From JAVBOJ01 sp031550755 (lineage in GTDB: Bacteria; Bacillota; Clostridia; Oscillospirales; UBA929), in assembly GCA_031550755.1 (NCBI GenBank), contig JAVBOJ010000158.1:1-13988 (forward strand): 13,988 nucleotides of DNA. Direction: 5' to 3'. Below the pieces are notes generated by a model, which ran no database searches, was not told the DNA's origin, and saw nothing but the letters and a program-made list of their open reading frames with translations. Positions 1-6,303 of the stretch are shown here, piece after piece; the first letter of the stretch is position 1; each line of letters starts with the position of its first letter. Position numbers and translations under genes: made by a program.

Positions 1-755
1 TGCGGGTTTTCTCCCAGCCCGACCTGCGCGGCCACCTCATAGAGATGCTCGACGTCGCTGTTTTCGATCAGGCTTTTGGCGCCCTCCATCCGCACGCAGA
101 GCAGGAAGTTGGTAAACTTCTGCCCGGTTTCGCGGAAAAAGAGCTTGCCCAAATAGCCGTCATTCATAAAGAGAACCTCACGGGCCAGCTTTTTGAGCGA
201 GAGACTTTCGTCGGCATAATTTTGGCGCACATAGGCCATGACGGTCTGGGCGATGTCGCCGTGGCGCGGCGGCAACGGCTGATTGCGCACCAAAACAGGC
301 CAGTCGGCCAGCCCTTGGGCGAAGAGCTCGCGGATGATGGGCGGCATGGTCTCCAAATTGTCGCCGACGGCACCGAGCAGCGATTTGAATTTATGGCGCA
401 GATCGAGCAGCAGCTTGACGTCGGAGAGCGCTTCCATCAGATCCTCTCGAGGGCAGGGCAGCGGCAGAAAGTGCCGGATGCCGAGGCGCATGGCGTGCCC
501 CAGAGACTCGGCGTCCTTGTGCGCACCGAGGAGAATCACAGCCATGCCTCCATTCTCCCGCAAGAGAGTCTCGACAATGGCCAGATCCTGAGACGACTCG
601 GAGAAGAACAGGCAGACATGGGGATTGGCCTGCGAGACAAGCGGCACCGCCTCGCAGGTTGTTTTGGCGGCGCCGGCCGGCAAAAACCCGAGATCCTGCC
701 AGCGGATACCGGACAGCTCTTCCTGAGGCTCCCGCACAACGAACAGTCTCCACAC
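1..755 (-). CDS. AraC-family response regulator with degenerate receiver domain, 3' end cut by window edge
   Basis: About 251 codons are visible; the C-terminal end lies outside the window. Residues 1-115 fold like a receiver domain: WRLFVV opens strand 1 and LGIRHFLPLP aligns with the usual strand-5 block. Residues about 173-251 are an AraC/YesN-type DNA-binding domain (first helix-turn-helix around YLGKLFFRETG, second starting VEHLYEVAAQVGLG) and break off before its last helix. Every receiver signature residue is replaced: the acidic pair is R8-E9, the phospho-Asp position is F51, the Ser/Thr position is L76 and the Lys position is L99. It is therefore probably not switched by aspartyl phosphorylation. 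The GTG start at 755 was chosen because an AGAGAGGAAG ribosome site lies 8 nt upstream and the protein then begins like other receivers. It is divergent from the S-layer gene, which suggests but does not prove control of that gene. The family call is firm; the target and signal are unknown. Confidence 0.82.
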   Translation of the reverse strand, partial: MWRLFVVREPQEELSGIRWQDLGFLPAGAAKTTCEAVPLVSQANPHVCLFFSESSQDLAIVETLLRENGGMAVILLGAHKDAESLGHAMRLGIRHFLPLPCPREDLMEALSDVKLLLDLRHKFKSLLGAVGDNLETMPPIIRELFAQGLADWPVLVRNQPLPPRHGDIAQTVMAYVRQNYADESLSLKKLAREVLFMNDGYLGKLFFRETGQKFTNFLLCVRMEGAKSLIENSDVEHLYEVAAQVGLGENP

Positions 756-763
756 GGGGAACA

Positions 764-773
764 CTTCCTCTCT
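764..773 (-). promoter_or_regulatory. Ribosome binding site deciding the GTG start of the regulator
   Basis: On the minus strand AGAGAGGAAG stands 8 nt before GTG at 755. No in-frame ATG occurs upstream although the frame stays open, so this site fixes the start. Confidence 0.7.
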
Positions 774-799
774 TGCATTGTGAATAGGCGGGTTGCGAT

Positions 800-862
800 A
801 AAAAACTGGCCGGCTGCGCCTTTCCGACGGGCAGAGCCGCCGGGCGGCGGAGAATCCGGCCA
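800..862 (-). terminator. Terminator-like structure in the leader of the regulator gene (possible attenuator)
   Basis: Read on the minus strand, TGGCCGG (862-856) pairs with CCGGCCA (813-807), and six T residues follow at 805-800. The 42 nt between the arms contain a second hairpin (CCGCC/GGCGG, 837-850). It sits in the 165-nt leader between the promoter and the GTG start. An alternative pairing within the enclosed sequence (GGCT...TGCC with GGC...AGCC) would share bases with the closing arm. This would fit transcription attenuation, but the long enclosed loop makes that uncertain. Confidence 0.4.
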
Positions 863-926
863 AAGTACAAACAAAAATACAGAAGGAAATGCGCTGATGT
901 CCCTTGATCCGACAAGGATTATCTTT

Positions 927-955
927 ATTATACCACAAAACGATAATTTTGTGAA
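927..955 (-). promoter_or_regulatory. SigA-type promoter of the response regulator
   Basis: On the minus strand, TTCACA (955-950) is followed after 17 bp by TATAAT (932-927). This gives 5/6 and 6/6 matches to consensus with ideal spacing. Transcription would start near 920 and leave a leader of about 165 nt. Confidence 0.7.
934..953. promoter_or_regulatory. Palindrome inside the regulator promoter (operator candidate)
   Basis: CACAAAA (934-940) and TTTTGTG (947-953) form a perfect 7-bp inverted repeat with a 6-bp centre. It lies in the -35/-10 spacer and touches the -35 box of the minus-strand promoter, where a bound protein would block RNA polymerase. Confidence 0.5.
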
Positions 956-987
956 GTGCGGTTGTGCAAAATGATTAAATTATCTTT

Positions 988-1001
988 GGAGGGAACCAAA
1001 C
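988..1001 (+). other. Partial echo of the S-layer ribosome-site region
   Basis: GGAGGGAACCAAAC here closely resembles GGAGGAACCAAAAC at 1167-1180, which contains the S-layer ribosome site. No start codon with an open frame follows. It may be a decayed duplicate leader or chance. The rest of the 756-1181 intergenic stretch holds the promoters, repeats and leader structures listed separately, and no small gene was seen. Confidence 0.25.
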
Positions 1002-1063
1002 AAGATTGATTTCGTCTAAGCAAACACCCGCGGTATAGGCCCTCCCCGGTTTCCGGTACACTC

Positions 1064-1082
1064 TGTTACAGTTATGTTACAG
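1064..1082 (+). promoter_or_regulatory. Direct repeat TGTTACAG x2 upstream of the S-layer promoter
   Basis: TGTTACAG occurs at 1064-1071 and again at 1075-1082, 11 bp apart, so both copies face the same side of the helix. The pair ends 14 bp before the -35 box, a common place for an activator. The divergent AraC-type regulator is an obvious but untested candidate binder. Confidence 0.45.
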
Positions 1083-1096
1083 GCGTCGAAATGGGG

Positions 1097-1125
1097 TTGA
1101 CGGGACGAACATCTTGATTTATGAT
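1097..1125 (+). promoter_or_regulatory. SigA-type promoter of the S-layer gene
   Basis: TTGACG (1097-1102) is separated by 17 bp from TATGAT (1120-1125). Both boxes match consensus at 5/6. Transcription would start near 1132 and give a leader of about 50 nt, ending in AAAGGAGG (1164-1171) 10 nt before the ATG. This fits a highly expressed surface protein. Confidence 0.75.
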
Positions 1126-1138
1126 GATACCGTACCAA

Positions 1139-1151
1139 GGGGGAGTACCCC
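1139..1151 (+). other. Short hairpin in the S-layer mRNA leader
   Basis: GGGG and CCCC flank a short loop near the predicted 5' end of the mRNA. Such 5' stems can protect abundant transcripts from decay; that role is inferred only from position. Confidence 0.3.
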
Positions 1152-1181
1152 TCCCCGAAAATTAAAGGAGGAACCAAAACC

Positions 1182-3911
1182 ATGCGTAAAATGAAACGCA
1201 CCCTCGCGCTCGTCGTCGCGTGTGTATTGGCGCTCGGCTTGATGATCCCCGCTGCCAGCGCTTATACATATGGTGACCAGAAAGACATCACCGCCAAGTA
1301 CGTTCCCGCCATCAACATGCTGTACGAACTGCAGATCATGCAGGGCACCAGCGGCAACTTCAAGCCCCAAGAAGCTCTGAACCGTGCCGAACTGGCCAAA
1401 ATGGTCTTCGTCGTTTATAACGGCGGCGCCACCGACGCCAGCTACTACAACAACTCCAACAAAACCTTCACCGATCTGGGCACCGTCGCCTGGGCCAAAG
1501 GCTACATCAACTGGGCCAAAGCCAATGGCGTCGTCTCCGGCACCAATGCCGCTCAGACCCTGTACAACCCGATGGGCAAAGTCTCTCCCGCCGCTGCCGC
1601 CAAAACCCTGCTGGTGGCCATGGGTTATGACTCCGTCCTCGAGAAATTCCAGGATGACGCCGACTGGGGCACCAACATCCTCAACAAAGCCTTCGCCGCC
1701 GGCCTGCTGACCGATATCTCCGTGGCCGACTGGTATGGCACCATCACCCGTGAGCAGATGGCGCAGATGGTTTACAACGCCCTGTTCGCCAAGAAAGTTG
1801 CTTACAGCGACACCACCAAGAAGGCTTCCCCGATCAGCGCCACTCTGGCCGACAACTTCGGCTTTGAGACCCTGACCGGCACGCTGGTCGGCAATGACAA
1901 GTTCTCGCTCGGCACCTCCAGCAAAGCGGACGTGGGCAAGAGCCTGTTCCAGACCGCTTCCGCCATCATCTCCGGCTCCAACCCCAACGGCGAGCTCACC
2001 CTGCCTGTCGCCGCCGACATTTCTCTGGTCGGTCGTGAAGTCAATGTCTATGCCAAGGTCACCAAAAACGCCGCCGGCGTGGTCATCGGTGTGACCAAAG
2101 TCTTCGGCGCCCCCTCCCTGACCGGCAATGACAAGGTGTACAACACCAATTCCCACACCGTTAAATTCGGCGCTAGCAACAATCTGACCTACTCTGCCGG
2201 CAACGTCACCTCTACGGTTGACCTCTCGGCCGCGAATACTGTCCTGTATATCAACTATGTGAACACAACCGCCACCGGCACCGACGGTCAGACGCTGGCT
2301 GACGCCAATATTGTCAAAGCCGACAACCCCGTGACCCTGATCTGCGACAAGAGCAACGTTCTGAAATATGCCATCGTCAGAAACTATACCTTCGTGAAGC
2401 TGACCGTCAACAGCGCCGGCAAGGTTTCCGCCGCGGGCTTCGACGGTACCGCCGTCAGCAATTTCTCCACCCTCGACAAGGATAAAATCATTGACGCGAG
2501 CGGCGTGATCGCCAATGGCGCTTATGCCATGGCGTACAGAATCGGCTCCGGCACCACCGGCACTTGGGTTCTCGATCCTGTGACCGAGCTGACCGGCAAG
2601 GTCGCCTCCCCCAGCAACGGCGGTAACAATGTCGTCATCAATGGCACGACCTATACCGCGTCCCGAATTGCCGGTGCCACCGGTTCCGACTCTTCCAAGC
2701 TTAACTTCGCCGCCGCCAACTACGGCGTGGAGAAAACTTATTGGGTGTGGGGCGGCAAGCTGCTCGGCTGCAAAGATCCCACTGTTGCCCCCGCTGCCAA
2801 GTACTGCGTCGCGATTCAGGCTACCGTTAACGGCAACGTTGGTTCCACCGCCTCTATCACCGTGCAGGTTCTGACCGGCACCGAAGGCAAGAAGACCGCT
2901 ACCCTGACCTCGGTTGGCGGCAGTGCTCCCGTCAGCGCTGATTGGAACGGTGACAACTCCGGTACCAATGCGTACAAAAACTTCACCAATTATGGCAAGC
3001 TGTACAAATACACCCTCACCGACGATGGCAAGATCAGCCTGACCGCCGCCGGCACCGATATCTTCACTGTTAACGCTGCCACCACCGCCAACACCCTGAA
3101 CATCTATACCGCCCTTACCGGCACCACCTTGGTTACGGGCATTAAAAACCCGAAACTGGTAGCCGCCTCTGGTCTGTACTTCATCGAGAACTCTACCGGC
3201 TGGGCCGTCTATACCAGCAAGAACAGCATCCCCGTGTTCGGCACTGCCGGCACCGACAACAAAAAAGGCCAGGCGGTCTTCTCCTCCATCGTGGACGATG
3301 ACGATACCATCTCCGTGATGGTTATCCCCAGCGCCGGCTCGACCGCTCCGGTCTCCGACACCGTCGTGCTGCGCGGCCTGCTGACCAAACCTCCGTATGC
3401 TGATGACCTTGACGGCACCATGGTGCACTACTATGAAATGATCGTCAACGGCACCAAGGTCACCTACACCGCCGCCAAACTGGCCGGTGTCGATACCGCT
3501 GCCAGCTCCACCAATGTCCCGGATCTTAAGGCCGGTACCATCCTCACCGCCACCGGCGTGGACGGCACCAAGCTGACCGCGTACAAAAACGCTGAGGCTC
3601 TTACCACCCTTGCCACCACCGTTTCTAAGTCTTACGGCGGCTACTTCGCCGGCAACAACGGCGACCAGATTTTCTTGGCTCCGTTCGGCACCACCTCCGC
3701 TCTGGGCGCCTATGTGACCTATACCATGGCCTCCGGCGCGAAGATCTACAGCGTGAACGCCAGCAACGAGGCGGAAGAGATTGCTCTGAGCGACATCGGC
3801 ACCCTTGACACGTCCGTTACCGCTTCCGGCAAATGGCAGGTTGCTTACTCGCTCGACGCCAACGGCAAGATCGCTGTTATGTTCGTTGGAACCGGCAACC
3901 TCTGGGGCTAA
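1182..3911 (+). CDS. Secreted S-layer homology (SLH) domain surface protein
   Basis: 909 aa. Residues 1-27 form a signal peptide with a basic start (MRKMKRT), a hydrophobic core and cleavage expected after PAASA. Three SLH-type repeats follow at about 30-80, 96-150 and 160-206; recognisable cores include RAELAKMVFVVYNG, WAKGYINWAKANGVVSG and TREQMAQMVYNALF. SLH modules anchor proteins to secondary cell-wall polymers. The remaining 700 residues are rich in Thr, Ala, Gly, Asn and Val with many short beta-like stretches, but no enzymatic motif was recognised, so a structural S-layer role is most likely. Codons are strongly skewed to C-ending triplets, unlike the more mixed neighbours, which fits very high expression. 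The ATG follows a strong AAAGGAGG. The gene stands alone between its own promoter and a strong terminator. Confidence 0.88.
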   Translation: MRKMKRTLALVVACVLALGLMIPAASAYTYGDQKDITAKYVPAINMLYELQIMQGTSGNFKPQEALNRAELAKMVFVVYNGGATDASYYNNSNKTFTDLGTVAWAKGYINWAKANGVVSGTNAAQTLYNPMGKVSPAAAAKTLLVAMGYDSVLEKFQDDADWGTNILNKAFAAGLLTDISVADWYGTITREQMAQMVYNALFAKKVAYSDTTKKASPISATLADNFGFETLTGTLVGNDKFSLGTSSKADVGKSLFQTASAIISGSNPNGELTLPVAADISLVGREVNVYAKVTKNAAGVVIGVTKVFGAPSLTGNDKVYNTNSHTVKFGASNNLTYSAGNVTSTVDLSAANTVLYINYVNTTATGTDGQTLADANIVKADNPVTLICDKSNVLKYAIVRNYTFVKLTVNSAGKVSAAGFDGTAVSNFSTLDKDKIIDASGVIANGAYAMAYRIGSGTTGTWVLDPVTELTGKVASPSNGGNNVVINGTTYTASRIAGATGSDSSKLNFAAANYGVEKTYWVWGGKLLGCKDPTVAPAAKYCVAIQATVNGNVGSTASITVQVLTGTEGKKTATLTSVGGSAPVSADWNGDNSGTNAYKNFTNYGKLYKYTLTDDGKISLTAAGTDIFTVNAATTANTLNIYTALTGTTLVTGIKNPKLVAASGLYFIENSTGWAVYTSKNSIPVFGTAGTDNKKGQAVFSSIVDDDDTISVMVIPSAGSTAPVSDTVVLRGLLTKPPYADDLDGTMVHYYEMIVNGTKVTYTAAKLAGVDTAASSTNVPDLKAGTILTATGVDGTKLTAYKNAEALTTLATTVSKSYGGYFAGNNGDQIFLAPFGTTSALGAYVTYTMASGAKIYSVNASNEAEEIALSDIGTLDTSVTASGKWQVAYSLDANGKIAVMFVGTGNLWG

Positions 3912-3936
3912 TCTTGATCCCCTAACCGCATAAACC

Positions 3937-3973
3937 AAAGGGCCGCCCGGGGTTTCCCCGGGCGGCCCTTTTT
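3937..3973 (+). terminator. Strong intrinsic terminator after the S-layer gene
   Basis: A perfect 16-bp stem (3937-3952 with 3956-3971) with a TTT loop runs into a T tract ending at 3973. It serves the plus strand well. The minus-strand side offers only a short, broken T run, so termination of the convergent dehydrogenase gene there is likely weaker. Confidence 0.92.
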
Positions 3974-3982
3974 GTCTTTAGT

Positions 3983-5569
3983 TCACCGCAGCGCTTCCTG
4001 CAGCGTCCGGCGCACGGTGCCCGGGCCGTCCAGCATGGCGCGCAGGAGCGACAGCACCCGCTCGGCCAGCCCGGCGGCCATGAGATCGACGCCGAACAGG
4101 TCGGCGCGAGAAAGCAGCGGGAGCGCGGACAGGCTGTCCGGGTGTCCGAACGTGACGCCCGCAAGCGCCGCCTGCAGCTCCGGCAGAAGCGGATCGGGGC
4201 TCAGCGGCATGGGATTGCCTGCGTCGTCCACGCCCAGTAGGTAGCGCAGCCAGCCTGCAATAGCCAGCGGGATGCCGACCAGCGTTCCGACCGACAGGGC
4301 CGGGTCGGCGGCGTAGAGCTTGAGCGTTTCGCCGAAGCGCACCGGGATTTTTTGCGAGGTGTCGGTGGCGATGCGCTGGGGCGTGTCGGGGATGAACGGG
4401 TTGGGCAGCCGCTGGCGCAGCACCTCGTCCAAAAACGACCGGGGATTCAAGATGCCCGGATCGGTGACCACCGGAAGCCCCTCTTTGAAGCCGATGCGCT
4501 CCACCAGCGCCAACAGCTCCGGATCGGCCACGGCGGCGGCGATGGACGCGTGCCCCAGCAGGCAGCCGTAGACCGCCAGCGCCGTGTGCAACGGATTGAG
4601 GCAGGTGGTCACCTTCATGCGCTCGGTTTTTTCGACGGTGGCGCGGTCGGTGAAGTACACCCCGGCGCGCTCCAGCGGCGGGCGGCCGTTGGGAAAATCA
4701 TCCTCGATCACGAGATACTGCGGCGCTTCGGCGTTGACAAACGGCGCGATGAAGGTGCCCTTGTCGGTGACGACGGGCGACATGCCCTCAATGCCCAGCG
4801 CGGCCAAGTTTTCCTCGATCACCTTCGCCGGGCGCGGCGTGATTTTGTCGATCATGCTCCACGGGAAGGTGATTTTATTTTTCAAATACGACAGAAATTC
4901 AGAGGTGACAAAGCCGTTTGTCTGCCAGGCGGCGGCGATTTCCCGCACGGCCGCGCCCAGCTTGTCTCCGTTTTGGGAGCAATTGTCCAGACTGCACAGC
5001 GCCGCCGGCGCGGCGTTTTTCGTAAAGCGCGCCCAGAGCAGCGCCGCGATCACGCCCATCGGATGGACGGCCCCTTCGGGGCCGTTTTGCATGTCGGCCG
5101 ACACCGCGGCAAAATAGCTTCCGTCGCCGCCGCGCAGGGAATACCCCTTCTCGGTGATGGTAAAGCTGACCATTTGCAGCGCCGGATGGGTGAAAATTTC
5201 GGTCAGGCGGGCGCGGTCGCGGCCGCTCACCGCCTCGGCAACCGACGCGATGATCTGTTTTTTTGTGCCGCCGTCGGGGTACAATGACACCAGCAGGCAC
5301 AGCTTGTCATGCGGCGCGTAAATTTTGGGCATCAGCTCGAGATCAAACAGCTCGGCGGCGATGACGCCTGTGTCGGTGTCACCCTGCTCCAGCAGGCGCT
5401 GCGCCAGCGAGGCGACATAGCCCCGGAACAGATTGCCCGCGCCGAAATGGATCCAGCGGGGCTGCCGGGCGGTGGCGTCGCGCATGGCGGACAGGTCAAA
5501 CGTCGGCGTGGCGATGCCGGCGGACACCCAACCGGGATCGGACAGTCCTTTTTGCGTCAAAATAGGCAT
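3983..5569 (-). CDS. Mannitol dehydrogenase family oxidoreductase (fructuronate reductase/mannitol 2-dehydrogenase type)
   Basis: 528 aa, within the usual 480-540 for this family of long-chain polyol dehydrogenases, which interconvert ketoses or keto-uronates with polyols or aldonates using NAD(P)H. The N-terminal nucleotide-binding fold shows HFGAGNLFRG at residues 41-50 (GxGxxxR pattern). The catalytic region reads MKVTTCLNPLH, with K319, N325 and H328 in the Lys...Asn-x-x-His arrangement of the family. The Lys-Asn spacing is one residue longer than in the classical mannitol 2-dehydrogenases as I recall them. Hexuronate use (UxuB-like) or mannitol/fructose use are both possible; no neighbouring sugar genes decide this. 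It starts at ATG 5569 after GGAGGAG. The gene is monocistronic, converges on the S-layer gene and has its own promoter. Confidence 0.85.
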   Translation of the reverse strand: MPILTQKGLSDPGWVSAGIATPTFDLSAMRDATARQPRWIHFGAGNLFRGYVASLAQRLLEQGDTDTGVIAAELFDLELMPKIYAPHDKLCLLVSLYPDGGTKKQIIASVAEAVSGRDRARLTEIFTHPALQMVSFTITEKGYSLRGGDGSYFAAVSADMQNGPEGAVHPMGVIAALLWARFTKNAAPAALCSLDNCSQNGDKLGAAVREIAAAWQTNGFVTSEFLSYLKNKITFPWSMIDKITPRPAKVIEENLAALGIEGMSPVVTDKGTFIAPFVNAEAPQYLVIEDDFPNGRPPLERAGVYFTDRATVEKTERMKVTTCLNPLHTALAVYGCLLGHASIAAAVADPELLALVERIGFKEGLPVVTDPGILNPRSFLDEVLRQRLPNPFIPDTPQRIATDTSQKIPVRFGETLKLYAADPALSVGTLVGIPLAIAGWLRYLLGVDDAGNPMPLSPDPLLPELQAALAGVTFGHPDSLSALPLLSRADLFGVDLMAAGLAERVLSLLRAMLDGPGTVRRTLQEALR

Positions 5570-5592
5570 ATGGCTCCTCCATCCTTGGTAAA

Positions 5593-5601
5593 ATTATCTT
5601 T
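5593..5601 (-). repeat. Third copy of the AAAGATAAT motif, at the dehydrogenase start site
   Basis: On the minus strand AAAGATAAT follows the TATACT box with no gap, exactly as it follows TATAAT in the response regulator promoter. The two promoters thus share TATA[A/C]T plus AAAGATAAT over 15 bp. Confidence 0.45.
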
Positions 5602-5630
5602 AGTATACAGGGGGGAATCTCAAATGGCAA
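5602..5630 (-). promoter_or_regulatory. SigA-type promoter of the dehydrogenase gene
   Basis: On the minus strand, TTGCCA (5630-5625) and TATACT (5607-5602) are 17 bp apart. The leader would be only about 25 nt, containing the GGAGGAG ribosome site. Confidence 0.68.
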
Positions 5631-5679
5631 TGGGACAACGCGGGTCTTTTTTGTTTAAAATTTGTTCATGGGATTTCTC

Positions 5680-5708
5680 TTGACAAAAATCATCATGCGT
5701 CTTATAAT
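5680..5708 (+). promoter_or_regulatory. Perfect-consensus SigA promoter of the MarR-ABC operon
   Basis: TTGACA (5680-5685) and TATAAT (5703-5708) are separated by exactly 17 bp. A promoter this strong normally needs a repressor, in line with the palindrome on its -10 box and the first gene being a MarR regulator. Confidence 0.88.
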
Positions 5709-5726
5709 CAGACACGCGATTATCAG
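5701..5726. promoter_or_regulatory. Inverted repeat over the -10 box (MarR operator candidate)
   Basis: CTTATAATC (5701-5709) and GATTATCAG (5718-5726) form a 9-bp inverted repeat with one mismatch and an 8-bp centre. It covers the -10 box and the start site. MarR dimers bind such palindromes and autorepress; that the local regulator uses this one is inferred. Confidence 0.6.
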
Positions 5727-5760
5727 CTACCTAACTATTGAAAAGAGGTGAGACTGCCCC

Positions 5761-6279
5761 GTGTATCATGCGGAACCACCCCGGCGTCATCCCATGGAAC
5801 TGCTGCTTTCCCGATGCGAACCGACGTCGGCGCGGCTGTTTCGGGCGCTTCTGGACTTCATGCACGAGCAGGGGCGCGCCACCGCCATTCTCATGGCCAA
5901 AACCGGCACCCATCACCGGCAGGCCATGTGTCTGGTGTTTTTGTCCCAGCATCCCGACATCAAGCAAGCCGAGCTGGCCCAGCTTTTGCGCATCGAGCCG
6001 GCCACCCTGTCGTCAATGCTCCAGCGGATGGAGCGGGCGGGCTTTGTGGCGCGGCGGCGGGACGAGGCCGATCAGCGCGCCGTGCTGGTCGCACTGACCG
6101 ACGAAGGGCGCGCCGAAATCGACCGCATCGGCGATTTGTTTTCGCTGTTGGCCAGCGAGAGCCTGTCGGTCTTTTCGCCGTCCGAGCGCGAGGCGCTGAC
6201 CGAAACCCTGACCCGGCTGGTCGCCGCCCAGCGCGAAACGGTGCCGCGCGTTCTGGCGGCGCTGGAAAAGCTCAAGTAA
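5761..6279 (+). CDS. MarR-family transcriptional regulator
   Basis: 172 aa. A winged helix-turn-helix spans residues about 65-110: QAELAQLLRIEPATLSSML is the recognition helix region, followed by RMERAGFVARR and the wing DEADQRAVLVALTDEGR typical of MarR. Flanking helices should make the dimer interface. The GTG start at 5761 is preceded by AAGAGGTGAG at 8 nt; the internal ATG at 5794 has no ribosome site. It is the first gene of an operon with two ABC exporter genes, 24 nt before the first. The layout suggests a repressor relieved by a drug-like or toxic ligand, with autoregulation through the promoter palindrome. The ligand cannot be read from sequence. Confidence 0.88.
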   Translation: MYHAEPPRRHPMELLLSRCEPTSARLFRALLDFMHEQGRATAILMAKTGTHHRQAMCLVFLSQHPDIKQAELAQLLRIEPATLSSMLQRMERAGFVARRRDEADQRAVLVALTDEGRAEIDRIGDLFSLLASESLSVFSPSEREALTETLTRLVAAQRETVPRVLAALEKLK

Positions 6280-6303
6280 AATCTGAAGGGAGTCTCCCCT
6301 GTT

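Larger units (their letters stand above)
918..987 (-). repeat. Two copies of a 9-bp motif AAAGATAAT (918-926 and 979-987)
   Basis: The minus-strand 9-mer AAAGATAAT occurs at 926-918, directly after the -10 box of the regulator promoter, and again at 987-979, 61 bp away in the same orientation. A third copy follows the -10 box of the dehydrogenase gene near 5600. They could be operator sites or chance in AT-rich intergenic DNA. Confidence 0.4.

Noticed and set aside
45..974. 309-codon plus-strand open frame at the left edge
   Set aside because: It is the exact antisense of the AraC-type regulator, has no ribosome site and no recognisable domain.
1182..3911. Enzymatic domain or tandem repeats in the long C-terminal part of the S-layer protein
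   Set aside because: Frequent Thr/Gly/Ala stretches look alike, but no regular repeat unit or catalytic motif could be fixed by eye.
1119..3938. 939-codon open frame on the minus strand opposite the S-layer gene
   Set aside because: It mirrors the C-ending codon bias of the real gene, is Gly/Val-rich without domains, and the plus frame has a signal peptide, SLH repeats, promoter and ribosome site.
4352..5287. 311-codon plus-strand open frame
   Set aside because: Antisense shadow of the mannitol dehydrogenase family gene.
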